Source of the DNA: Bacillus thermotolerans
GTDB lineage: Bacteria; Bacillota; Bacilli; Bacillales; Domibacillaceae
Reading direction: 5' to 3'
Assembly (NCBI RefSeq): GCF_000812025.2
Contig: NZ_JWJE02000010.1
Span: 1-64,000, forward strand
DNA length: 64,000 nucleotides
Part shown: positions 44,207-52,998 of the stretch, piece by piece
Position numbering within the stretch: the stretch's first letter is position 1
Layout of the letters: every line of letters begins with the position of its first letter
The notes under the pieces: generated by a model
What the model was told of the DNA's origin: nothing
The model's database searches: none
Seen by the model: the letters and a program-made list of their open reading frames with translations, nothing else
Made by a program: the position numbers and the translations under genes

Positions 44207-46195
44207 GTGAGTAATCTGATAGTGGAGAAAACAATTGATAAGCAGACAGCTATCTTAAAAGACAAATTCGAAATTGCTTTAGAAAAACTTGAGCAGGCTA
44301 AGCCATTTGCCAAAAGCATGTATCAGACAGAGGTCTTTCAGCTAGCGACTGAGCTTGCCGGCTCATTTGACGGGTTGTCTGTCATTTACAGCCATGCGCA
44401 CCGTTTCGATGAAACAGGGGTCTTTTATGCAGGTTTGTGGGAAGATATTACAAAAATGGAGCCTTCGCTCGTTGGGGGTTCATTAAGAGACAAAGGCATC
44501 AATTCTATTGTTGAATTATTGAGCGAAATGAGAATGCTTTCGATTGCAAAGGGAGATTATGTACATCCTGTAGTGAGCAAGGAAGAAGCAGGAGCTTTTC
44601 TAAATGAAGTGCTCGCTCTTAACCTTGACCTTCTGTTCCCTTCAAAAACAGAAACGTACCGCACAAAGCTGGATGATCATGTATTCCGGGCCCAGCGCTT
44701 GTTCTACTACCTTGGACAGGAGCTTTCTTTGAATGCGATTGCTGCTAAAATTGTTCTGGAAATCGAGCGTCTGACTGTCCAGCGCCCAATTACAACGGGT
44801 CGTATTTTAAAAATGATTAATATGTCCAGGCAGTTAATTGACAGCGGTATCGATGAACAGACAGCAGAAGCACTTGAGAAGTATGCATGCGCCGTGAATG
44901 GACCTACACCATTAAGCCAGGATGTATCAAACCAAAGAGAATACAGACTGCGGTTAGAGAAGGCCCACGAGGATGAGATTGAGATTGAAGCAAGATCGTT
45001 TGCAGAAGCCATAAACGACACGGGTCTAGTCTCTCCTTACCATGCTGTGCTGATTCGATTCCTTAATCGGAAAGACAGTGACAATATCCCGAAATCTCTT
45101 GATCTTTCAGAAGCTGGTACAGAGAGCTTCAAAGCTAACAGACAGCTCATTCATGATGTGATCCAGATTTCGATTTATCCAGAAACATGCCAGGCGATCT
45201 ATGGACTCAAAAGACTCCTTGAACGAGAAGTGCTGGCACAGGAACAGGTAGTCCCTGCTATCCGTCGATTGTTTGAGCTCCCTATTCATGCTCAAGCACG
45301 CCAGGTTCTCTTCCGGCCTGAACATAAACAGAGCGGAATTAGCCTTAATGGGCTGCTGGTTGCGGGCGTGATTAGCGTTCTTGGCCAGCCGCTTGGTGTA
45401 GGACAAGGTCTCCAAGCTACCTGCCAATCTGCCAGAGCCATCTCTCTTTGGTCCCAGTATGGCATCGTCCAGCTGCTGGATTACATTGCCAGTGCCGCTC
45501 GCGACAACAATATCAGCATGATTTTTGAAGGCGAAGCCATTCAGTCAAGCTTGCTTGAAGGCGGAGTCTCTACGGACTTTCAGCAGGACGTTGATCCTGT
45601 ATCCAGCCTTCTTGTTCCTCATCTTGATAAGATCTATAACGAGATGATGAAGAGGACACTCCTTCGGGGAGAGGATGGACATAAGTGGGTCAACCCCGAA
45701 TTTTACGGCGGCTGGATTCCTACCGGCTTTATTAATGTGATTAATCAAGCCACTTTAAAGGTGACAGACTATCCCGCTTTCGTTAAACTGTTCTATGCCA
45801 CTCACCACCCTGATTACAATGAAGGCCGTGAATTGGTGTACCCAAACCCGGTTGGAATCTTTATCACCAACGTACACGGAGAACTGCTTGGTCTTCATGC
45901 AGTGACTATCCAGAGAATTAATCAGGATCAAAATGGGGGTTATCGGGTTTACTTCTATAATCCTAATAATGACAGCGGACAGAATTGGGGACAGGACATC
46001 AAAGCGACTGTAACAGGCTTTGGTGAACTTGAGGGAGAATCCTCCCTTCCATTCCATGAATTTGTTTCCAGAATGTACGCTTTCCACTACAACCTGTTCC
46101 AGCAAGGCGATATTTACATGGTTGAGGACAGCCTTGTTGCACAAGTAGAAGCACTTGCCAAAGAGAGCTGGGGTAAGAACTACGTATGGGCATGA
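44207..46195 (+). CDS. Uncharacterised large protein A with papain-like Gln-Cys-His-Asn motif
   Basis: 662 residues, soluble, no signal peptide. I do not recognise a named family. Residues 1-390 are mostly helical by composition. The C-terminal 270 residues carry GQPLGVGQGLQATCQSARA, where Gln400 precedes Cys406 by six residues exactly as in papain. Then come HKWVNPEF, LGLHAVTIQR with His564, and RVYFYNPNNDS with Asn585. This is the order and geometry of a papain-type cysteine peptidase or acyltransferase. Start GTG 44207 uses AAGGAG overlapping the ligase stop. It probably trims, transfers or cross-links the amide product of the adjacent ATP-grasp enzyme; this is inference. Confidence 0.8.
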   Translation: MSNLIVEKTIDKQTAILKDKFEIALEKLEQAKPFAKSMYQTEVFQLATELAGSFDGLSVIYSHAHRFDETGVFYAGLWEDITKMEPSLVGGSLRDKGINSIVELLSEMRMLSIAKGDYVHPVVSKEEAGAFLNEVLALNLDLLFPSKTETYRTKLDDHVFRAQRLFYYLGQELSLNAIAAKIVLEIERLTVQRPITTGRILKMINMSRQLIDSGIDEQTAEALEKYACAVNGPTPLSQDVSNQREYRLRLEKAHEDEIEIEARSFAEAINDTGLVSPYHAVLIRFLNRKDSDNIPKSLDLSEAGTESFKANRQLIHDVIQISIYPETCQAIYGLKRLLEREVLAQEQVVPAIRRLFELPIHAQARQVLFRPEHKQSGISLNGLLVAGVISVLGQPLGVGQGLQATCQSARAISLWSQYGIVQLLDYIASAARDNNISMIFEGEAIQSSLLEGGVSTDFQQDVDPVSSLLVPHLDKIYNEMMKRTLLRGEDGHKWVNPEFYGGWIPTGFINVINQATLKVTDYPAFVKLFYATHHPDYNEGRELVYPNPVGIFITNVHGELLGLHAVTIQRINQDQNGGYRVYFYNPNNDSGQNWGQDIKATVTGFGELEGESSLPFHEFVSRMYAFHYNLFQQGDIYMVEDSLVAQVEALAKESWGKNYVWA

Positions 46196-46680
46196 TAAAA
46201 AAATTTAAGCCTATCAGTAAATGAAACAATAACAAGAAGTTTAAGAGGACCCGAAAGGTGATTTCGTGGTCCTCCACTCTTTTTTCAGCTTTACATGCAT
46301 GCTTCGAAGGTTGTCGTCTAGCAGGCAGTGATTTACAGCTAGGCTCTTCACATAAATACTCCCACGCCCTAATAAAATAACCTACTCCCTTTATTAAGCC
46401 GCTTCATATAATAAAGATAGCTTCGAAACGAGTTTGCCAGCTACACCCTTTTCCCTAATCACTTTACTTTCTTCTACCCAATCAGACATAGAAACCTTAA
46501 TATAATGGGTAAATTGGCAATATACTATAATAAATAACGTTGTCAATCGCTTTGAGTTGGAAAGTACTGTCTTCCTTCAAGGCGCTCGGAAGGAGCTCGA
46601 TTACCGATTGTCATCAGACAGCCTCGCCAAATTCGGTCACATTGTCACAGAAGACAATATGCTGGAAAGGGATTGGATAT
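46196..46680. other. 485-bp gap between the two paralogues
   Basis: It begins with a terminator (46244-46287). The remainder is AT-rich with TATACTATAAT (46521-46531), a plausible -10 region for separate transcription of the second paralogue. From 46540 the paralogue's frame is open upstream of its likely start, but its residues align with nothing in protein A. Confidence 0.5.
46244..46287 (+). terminator. Terminator after protein A
   Basis: GAGGACC (46245-46251) pairs with GGTCCTC (46268-46274), with an inner CGAAA/TTTCG stem and a TTTTTT tail. Confidence 0.8.
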
Positions 46681-48501
46681 ATGGGACTTTTTCTATTTGC
46701 GTCAGAAGATTCATTCGAAAGAGCCTTGAATCAGTTGCGCCGGACTCCTGTGTTTACGAAAAGCTTGTTTCAGCAAGCTGTTTTTGAGGAAGCTGCCAAT
46801 CTGCTTGAGGAAAGGGATGGTCTTCAAAAGCTTTACCAATATGCACATCTCTTCGATGAAGCCGGAGTTTTCATAGGAAAGCCATGGGAAAATGTTCGGA
46901 AGCTTAACCCCGTTCTCGTGAGAGGCACTTTACATGCCGGTGGTGCCATGGCAGCAGCTGAAGCCATGAGTAACCTTAGAATGCTTGCTATCGCTAAAGG
47001 CGAGTATATACACCCTGAAATAACTGCAAATGAAGCGGTTGAATTTCTGGCAAAAATTTTAGCCTTGAACCTGGACCTGTTGCTGATGAAAGAAACCGAA
47101 GAAAACCGGGTGAAACAGTTATATAAGGATAAACAGGCATCAGAAATTTTAGGATTCATCTCTGAACACTGCTTTTCTCCCCTTGTTTTTCAAAGCCTGT
47201 ATCAGGAAGTAAATAATCTAGCGGTTCAGCGGCCGATTGTCACGGATAAAATCTTGAAATTGATTGCTAGTGCAAAGAGGCTGGCCGATGGTCGGGAAGA
47301 ACCTTCAAGTTTAATGCATTATGAGCAGGCCGTTTATTCTCCATCCGACATGTCTGCTGCCGGTGATCAATATGTAACAATGCTTAAAGCCAGCGACGAT
47401 TTGCTGCTAATACGAGAAGCCGAGCAGCTGCGTACTTCCATGGAGGAGACAGGACTCGTTTCTTCGTTTCATCCAGTGTTCTTGAATTATATTAATGAAG
47501 AAAAGCCAAATCTTCTGCCGCATCTGCTGGCTGCAGATGAAACGGCCAAGGAGCATTTGCATTTGCATCTTTCGCTTATTTCATCTCTCATCTCTTCCAT
47601 CACCATTCAAACAGGAAGAAGTATATACGGGCTTATGCGCCTCCTGCAGCGAAAAATATTTACGGATGAATTCGTTAAAGAAATGCAGAGGCTCGTGAAC
47701 ATCTCTCTTCATCGAAAAGTGAAAAATAGTCTGAAGAGAGTGTATGAAAGATCCGAGCCGGAGGTACTTCGCTCTCACGTTATTTCAGGCATGATCAGCG
47801 TATTAGGTCAGCCTTTAGGCATTGGCCAAGGATTTAACCCAACCTGTCAATCCACAAGGGCACTCAGTTACTGGTCACAGACAGAACCGGCCCTGCTGCT
47901 AAAAATGTATAATCATTTTCTTGAAAACAATGAGATCATTCTTGATTTTGAAGGGAAAGCTCTTTCCTCTGCTGCACTTCCACATGTCCCACTCGACGAT
48001 AAGGCCAATATTGATACAGTGTCACTGCTGTTAGTTCCACACTTGAACTCCGTTTATTTAGAAATGCTAAGATTAGCCAACAAACGCGAGCAGGACCCTC
48101 ATAAGTGGGTGAATCCCGCTTTTCAAATCAAAGGAATATGGACAGGGTTTTCAGATATTTACAACGATCCTATCTTTGCCGCTCGATTCTACCGGCATTA
48201 TCATCCCTCACACAACCCGAAGGTGAATGAGGGGCTTCCACAGCCGGCAGGCATTACAATCTACAATCAGTCGGGCCAGATTCTGGGTGCTCATGCTGTA
48301 CTGATTCAACGAGTAGACCACGACTCCGAAGGACTGACTCGTGTCTATTTTTACAACCCGAATAATGACAGTCTCCAAATATGGGGAGGCTCGATCAAAA
48401 CCAGTGTAGCTGGAAATGGCGAACAAGAGGGCGAAGCCTCCCTTCTGTTTGAAGACTTCCTAAAATTCTTATATGCCTTTCATTACCCGGCGGATGAGTA
48501 A
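46681..48501 (+). CDS. Uncharacterised large protein B, paralogue of protein A
   Basis: 606 residues, clearly homologous to protein A along its whole length. Shared blocks include DxFExALxxL near the start, LAIAKGxYxHP, LNLDLL, VQRPIxTxxILKxI, ISVLGQPLGxGQG, HKWVNPxF and RVYFYNPNNDS. The papain-like set is kept: Gln383, Cys389, His538 in GAHAVLIQR, and Asn559. ATG 46681 is chosen because homology to protein A begins there. The frame is open to a TTG at 46540, but those 47 residues have no counterpart and no good ribosome binding site. A weak AAAGGG precedes ATG 46681. Possibly transcribed separately from the ligase and protein A. Confidence 0.8.
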   Translation: MGLFLFASEDSFERALNQLRRTPVFTKSLFQQAVFEEAANLLEERDGLQKLYQYAHLFDEAGVFIGKPWENVRKLNPVLVRGTLHAGGAMAAAEAMSNLRMLAIAKGEYIHPEITANEAVEFLAKILALNLDLLLMKETEENRVKQLYKDKQASEILGFISEHCFSPLVFQSLYQEVNNLAVQRPIVTDKILKLIASAKRLADGREEPSSLMHYEQAVYSPSDMSAAGDQYVTMLKASDDLLLIREAEQLRTSMEETGLVSSFHPVFLNYINEEKPNLLPHLLAADETAKEHLHLHLSLISSLISSITIQTGRSIYGLMRLLQRKIFTDEFVKEMQRLVNISLHRKVKNSLKRVYERSEPEVLRSHVISGMISVLGQPLGIGQGFNPTCQSTRALSYWSQTEPALLLKMYNHFLENNEIILDFEGKALSSAALPHVPLDDKANIDTVSLLLVPHLNSVYLEMLRLANKREQDPHKWVNPAFQIKGIWTGFSDIYNDPIFAARFYRHYHPSHNPKVNEGLPQPAGITIYNQSGQILGAHAVLIQRVDHDSEGLTRVYFYNPNNDSLQIWGGSIKTSVAGNGEQEGEASLLFEDFLKFLYAFHYPADE

Positions 48502-48512
48502 AGCCCAAGCAA

Positions 48513-48550
48513 AACAGGGTATGGAATCGGAATATGGCCCATACCCTGTT
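48513..48550. terminator. Terminator after protein B
   Basis: AACAGGGTATGG (48513-48524) pairs exactly with CCATACCCTGTT (48539-48550). T runs are short on both sides; it can serve the convergent small gene too. Confidence 0.7.
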
Positions 48551-48591
48551 CTTCAATTACCAAGTGCTTTTTACGAAAAGCTCCCCATTGC

Positions 48592-48744
48592 CTAAGTGTT
48601 ATCAGTCACATACGATTGCACCGATTCAGGTAAGAGCTGAAAGAATAACCCTTTATATCGAATATCGAGCCAACCGGCAATAAGCAAAATGATAATAAAC
48701 GCTAATAGTACAGCTGTCTTATTTCTTTTAAATAGCTGTTTCAC
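48592..48744 (-). CDS. Small single-pass membrane protein (50 aa)
   Basis: Basic start (KQLFKRNK), one hydrophobic helix (TAVLLAFIIILLIAGWLDI), then a short polar tail. Start GTG 48744 follows GGAGGG at 9 nt; the frame is open to 48780 but without a ribosome binding site. It lies 76 nt after the ABC exporter operon on the same strand and may be its last gene. No family recognised. Confidence 0.55.
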   Translation of the reverse strand: MKQLFKRNKTAVLLAFIIILLIAGWLDIRYKGLFFQLLPESVQSYVTDNT

Positions 48745-48819
48745 ACACTCGCCCTCCACTAACAATTTACTAGCCAGCACAGCCTTTCCTTGCGCTGTCT
48801 TCTCCTTCGAACTTTCCGA

Positions 48820-50643
48820 TTAAACGGATAAGCTCATCTGACTTTTATACATATTGAAATAAAATCCTTTTTTCTGTAGGAGTTCCTGGTGTGTTCCTGA
48901 CTCAATGATTTCTCCTTGATGAATAACCAGAATACGATCTGCATGCTCAATTGTTTTTAGACGGTGGGCAATAACGAAGCTTGTGCGCCCTTCCATCAGT
49001 CGGTGAATGCCTTTTTGAATTTCTACTTCAGTCTTTGTATCAATGCTTGATGTGGCTTCATCTAAAATTAAAATCTCTGAATCAGCTAAAATAGCTCTAG
49101 CAATGGCTAACAGTTGACGTTGCCCCTGGCTTAAGTTAGACCCGCCAGAAGTAAGACGCGTTTGATAACCTTCAGGCAGGTGTTTAATATACCTGTGGGC
49201 TGAAGCCATTTTTGCCGCTGCGATAACTTCCTCATCGGTTGCTTGCAGACGTCCATAACGAATATTTTCCATGATAGTTCCCGAGAATAGAAAGGTGTCT
49301 TGAAGAACAACTCCGATTTTTCCGCGAAAACTGCTAATTTCATAATCGCGAATATCCCGGCCGTCCACTCTTATTTCACCACCTGTCACATCATAAAACC
49401 TCATCAACAAATTAATAATAGTGGTCTTTCCTGAGCCCGTTGGACCGACGAGTGCGACCTTCTCGCCCGGCTTCACTTGAAAATCAATGTTCTTCAATAC
49501 AGGTTTGCCTTCTCCATAATCAAAATCGACATGAGAAAATTCTACATGTCCCTTCAATGAATCAACGGCGACGGCATTCTTATGATTCGATATGTCCGGC
49601 GTTTCATCCATAATTTCAAATACACGCTCCGCACCAGCTATAGCCGATTGGAACAGGTTTAATAAATTAGAAAGCTGACCGATTGGGCGAAAGAATTGTC
49701 TTGAATAGGTGACAAAGGCAGCAATAATTCCAACCGTGGCTTGTCCTTGAACGGTCATTACTGCCCCAACAGCAATAATCACACCTATTCCCATGTTATT
49801 AATAAAGTTATTCACTGGTCCGAGAAATCCTGAAACCGTATCTGCCGACATCGCTGATTGACGCAGCCGCTCATTGAAAGCTGAAAACTGCTGATTCATT
49901 TTTTCTTCTTTTCCAAAAAGCGATGTTACTTCACTTCCTGAAATGGATTCCTCAATAAACCCGTTTAATTCCCCTAAATCACGCTGTCTTTTAATAAAAT
50001 AGCTGCTGCTGTAAGCAATGATCTTCTTCGTGGTAAATATCATCACCGGAATCACAAGAAGCGTGACAATGGCGAGTAGCCAATTGAGTGAAAACATGGC
50101 GATCGCTACTCCTGCAACCATTAAAACAGATGAAAAAATCTGAACAACACTTTGACTTAAGGCATTATTTAAGTTCTCAATATCATTCGTTATCCGGCTC
50201 ATCAAATCACCATGAGTACGCTTATCGAAAAAGCGCAGCGACAAGGTTTGAAGCTTATCAAATAAATCTTGTCTCAATGTTCGAATCGTTCGGAGGGATA
50301 CCCGAACCATCATAAAGGTTTGCAGCCAAGTAAATACAGCTGCTGCTAAATAGACGGCGGCAAGCACTATCAAAAACTTAAATGTCCCCGATATATCCTT
50401 TGGAAGAATGTGCTCATCAATGATGACTCCAATCATATAAGGTCCGAGAAGTCCCAGCAAGGTGGAGATCACGACAAAGGTGATCGAAGCAATCAATGCG
50501 GCCCTTTGTTTCTCCATATAGGTCCAAATCCGTTTGATGGTCCCCTTCCAGTCCTTTGCCCTTTCAACCGGTCCGCTGATCCCTCTCGGACCTCGTGCCC
50601 GATTAATGATGTTAGGATTTGGCGGTGAAGCAGGCTTACTCAT
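48820..50643 (-). CDS. yfiC: ABC exporter half-transporter, YfiC-like
   Basis: 607 residues: six-helix ABC type IV membrane domain (about 45-330), then the nucleotide-binding domain with Walker A GPTGSGKTT, signature NLSQGQRQLLAIARA, Walker B ILILDEATSSID and an H-loop in VIAHRLKTIEH. It carries an N-terminal extension of about 30 polar residues. It pairs with the next gene (YfiB-like), which it overlaps by ATGA. Such heterodimers export drugs or peptides. Confidence 0.9.
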   Translation of the reverse strand: MSKPASPPNPNIINRARGPRGISGPVERAKDWKGTIKRIWTYMEKQRAALIASITFVVISTLLGLLGPYMIGVIIDEHILPKDISGTFKFLIVLAAVYLAAAVFTWLQTFMMVRVSLRTIRTLRQDLFDKLQTLSLRFFDKRTHGDLMSRITNDIENLNNALSQSVVQIFSSVLMVAGVAIAMFSLNWLLAIVTLLVIPVMIFTTKKIIAYSSSYFIKRQRDLGELNGFIEESISGSEVTSLFGKEEKMNQQFSAFNERLRQSAMSADTVSGFLGPVNNFINNMGIGVIIAVGAVMTVQGQATVGIIAAFVTYSRQFFRPIGQLSNLLNLFQSAIAGAERVFEIMDETPDISNHKNAVAVDSLKGHVEFSHVDFDYGEGKPVLKNIDFQVKPGEKVALVGPTGSGKTTIINLLMRFYDVTGGEIRVDGRDIRDYEISSFRGKIGVVLQDTFLFSGTIMENIRYGRLQATDEEVIAAAKMASAHRYIKHLPEGYQTRLTSGGSNLSQGQRQLLAIARAILADSEILILDEATSSIDTKTEVEIQKGIHRLMEGRTSFVIAHRLKTIEHADRILVIHQGEIIESGTHQELLQKKGFYFNMYKSQMSLSV

Positions 50644-52379
50644 ACATACTTAACCTCCCTTCCACTTTGGGAAGAATAAATATCACGGTAGACTTCACTG
50701 TTAACCAGCAACTCACTATGTGACCCGAGGGCTTCTATTCTTCCATCTTCCATTACTAAAATTTGATCCGCATCCATCACGGAGGATATTTTCGACGAAA
50801 TAATAAATACGGTTGTCTCAGGATGGGCTTTTCTTAAGGCTTGCTGCACAGCCATCTCTGACAATGCATCAATCGCTGAGGTCGAATCATCCAGAATTAA
50901 TATACGAGGTTGACGGATAAACGCACGCGCCATGGATAGGCGCTGCTTTTGTCCCCCGGATAAATTGGTTGCTCCTTGCATAAGCTGGTGTTCAAATCTG
51001 GCATCAAACCGGTCAATAAACTCAGAGGCAGCTGCTGATTGCACGGCCTGCTCCATCTCATTCATGGTGGCCTTCTCTTTTCCAAAACGCAAATTGTCCT
51101 CGATAGTTCCAGAAAACAGCATAGATTTCTGAGGTGCGAACCCAATGGCTTCACGGAGTGTGCCAAGAGGCAGCTCCTTTATATCTGTGCCATCTATGAA
51201 AATATTTCCTAAATCAGGATCATACAAGCGGGGAATCAACTTGACAAGTGTCGATTTTCCACTTCCGGTTGAACCGATAATTCCGATGGTTTGCCCCGCC
51301 TTTGCTTTAAATGAAATATCTTTCAGTACATACTCTCCATTCCTGCTATAGCTGAAGCTCACTCGTCTAAACTCTACTTCACCGCGCAGCTCCTCCGCTA
51401 TGTCCGGTTGGTTCTGTTCCGTTATATCCACTTTCGTATCCAGCACTTGCACAATTCGTTTAGCTGAAGGAACAGCACGGGCAATTTGCATAAGTACATT
51501 GCTGCTGCTCATCAATCCATTCATCATGATGTTTAAGTAATTAATGAAAGCCAAAATAACCCCGACTTGCAGTGTGCCTTCATTTACCTTTATCGCACCC
51601 ATCCATACCCCGGCAACGACACCGGCGTTCACAATAAACATCATAATCGGCATTAAGGTTAAGATAAGCTGCTCAGCTGTCATATTCCGTTTCATTAGAT
51701 GGTCATTGACACTCTTAAACTGGCTTTTCTCATGTTCCTGCCGATCGAATGCTTTAATTACCCGAATGCCTGCCAGTATTTCCTGAAGCTTTGTATTAAC
51801 CTGGTCCATCGCTTGCTGCACTTTAGAGAAAAGCTTCCCCGACCGTACGGAAAAGTAATAAATAAAAACAATAAGCAGAGGGATGACTGCCAGCAGTACA
51901 GGAAACAATTCTCGTGCCGTAAACCAAACAATCACAACAGATCCTATAAAAAGCAGAGGCCCCCGCACAAAGACACGCAAGGTCATAATGACTGCCTGTT
52001 TCAGTGTTTCAATGTCATTTGTCGCAATAGTAATTAATTTGCCGATACCGAATGAATCTGTATTCCGACTGGAAAATTGCCCTGTCTTCTTAAATACATC
52101 ACGGCGAATATCTGCAGCGAAATGGACCGCAGCCTTCGAAGCATAAATAGAGCTTCCCATTCCCCCAATCAATCCAATAAAAGCACTCAGCAGCATCATA
52201 AGTCCTAATGTTACTACATAACCATTATCTTGATTGGCGATGCCTGTATCAATCATCCTCTGCATAATGGTTGGCTGTAAAAGATCCATGGCCACTTCAA
52301 TACACATGAGGATCGGCCCTAAGACAGCAAACAAGGTATATGGCTTCATATAATGAAGCATTTTTTTGATAGCCTCCAT
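50640..52379 (-). CDS. yfiB: ABC exporter half-transporter, YfiB-like
   Basis: 579 residues with the same layout. Walker A GSTGSGKST, signature NLSGGQKQRLSMARA and Walker B ILILDDSTSAID, where Asp replaces the catalytic Glu after the Walker B Asp (LDDSTSA). The H-loop reads FIISSKISSVMD, so the switch His is replaced by Ser. This is therefore the degenerate-site partner of a heterodimeric exporter. Co-transcribed with the PadR regulator 11 nt upstream. Confidence 0.9.
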   Translation of the reverse strand: MEAIKKMLHYMKPYTLFAVLGPILMCIEVAMDLLQPTIMQRMIDTGIANQDNGYVVTLGLMMLLSAFIGLIGGMGSSIYASKAAVHFAADIRRDVFKKTGQFSSRNTDSFGIGKLITIATNDIETLKQAVIMTLRVFVRGPLLFIGSVVIVWFTARELFPVLLAVIPLLIVFIYYFSVRSGKLFSKVQQAMDQVNTKLQEILAGIRVIKAFDRQEHEKSQFKSVNDHLMKRNMTAEQLILTLMPIMMFIVNAGVVAGVWMGAIKVNEGTLQVGVILAFINYLNIMMNGLMSSSNVLMQIARAVPSAKRIVQVLDTKVDITEQNQPDIAEELRGEVEFRRVSFSYSRNGEYVLKDISFKAKAGQTIGIIGSTGSGKSTLVKLIPRLYDPDLGNIFIDGTDIKELPLGTLREAIGFAPQKSMLFSGTIEDNLRFGKEKATMNEMEQAVQSAAASEFIDRFDARFEHQLMQGATNLSGGQKQRLSMARAFIRQPRILILDDSTSAIDALSEMAVQQALRKAHPETTVFIISSKISSVMDADQILVMEDGRIEALGSHSELLVNSEVYRDIYSSQSGREVKYV

Positions 52380-52390
52380 GGTCTGTCTCC

Positions 52391-52855
52391 TTACTTCACG
52401 CTATTCTTTTTTAGACGGTCTGTCATTTCTTCAATAAAGGCAGTTAATTCAAGCGCGCTCTCTGGATTTCCTCGTGCTTGCTTGACAGCCTTCCAAAGTT
52501 CTTTTTCCCATCGATCCATCGCAGCTCTTAATTGTACTGCCTGCTCGGAGTTCTTCCATGTCATTCTTTCTTTCCATTCAATCCAAAAATCGCCTTCTCT
52601 CTGTTTGGCTGCTTCCTCTAACCGTTTCTGGCCATTCTCATTGATTGAATAGACCTTCTTGCCTGATGCGGCATCGAGTTCGATTAAATTTCGTTCCAAT
52701 AACTCTTGAAGAGCGGGGTACACCGTGCCAGCACTTGCTGAATATGCGCCCTCTGACCGCTCCTCCAAGTCTTTCATGATTTGATAACCGTGCATAGCTT
52801 CTTCTTTTAATAGATGCAGAATGGCCATCTGAACAAATCCTCTTCGCTTTCTCAT
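52391..52855 (-). CDS. PadR-family transcriptional regulator
   Basis: 154 residues. Winged-helix domain with AILHLLKEEAMHGYQIMKDLEERSEGAYSASAGTVYPALQELLERNLIE, followed by a helical dimerisation tail. The TVYPALQ segment is the PadR signature. It precedes the yfiBC-like exporter genes and most likely represses them until the exporter substrate binds. ATG 52855 follows AAGGAGGG. Confidence 0.92.
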   Translation of the reverse strand: MRKRRGFVQMAILHLLKEEAMHGYQIMKDLEERSEGAYSASAGTVYPALQELLERNLIELDAASGKKVYSINENGQKRLEEAAKQREGDFWIEWKERMTWKNSEQAVQLRAAMDRWEKELWKAVKQARGNPESALELTAFIEEMTDRLKKNSVK

Positions 52856-52871
52856 TTCGTCCCTCCTTATT

Positions 52872-52901
52872 TATATCGATAATTTTAATCGTTATATCGA
52901 T
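52872..52901. promoter_or_regulatory. Candidate PadR operator with two TATATCGAT repeats
   Basis: TATATCGAT occurs at 52872-52880 and 52893-52901, exactly 21 bp apart, just upstream of the padR start. Each contains the palindrome ATCGAT. Confidence 0.55.
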
Positions 52902-52939
52902 GAATATCAATCGCAATATAAAAATAATTCATATCATGT

Positions 52940-52971
52940 AAAAAAGGATCTGCCTCGTTTGAGACAAATCC
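52940..52971 (-). terminator. Terminator of the nitroreductase gene
   Basis: GGATCTGCCTC (52946-52956) pairs with GAGACAAATCC (52961-52971) with two G-U pairs. Six T residues follow on the minus strand. Confidence 0.75.
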
Positions 52972-52998
52972 CGCAATCTACTCAATCATATCCATTTT

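Noticed and set aside
45999-46277. 92-codon minus-strand frame
   Set aside because: Shadow of the conserved C-terminus of protein A and its terminator.
46557-46787. A 76-codon plus-strand frame overlapping the start of protein B
   Set aside because: It has no ribosome binding site and lies in another frame over conserved codons of protein B. No recognisable similarity.
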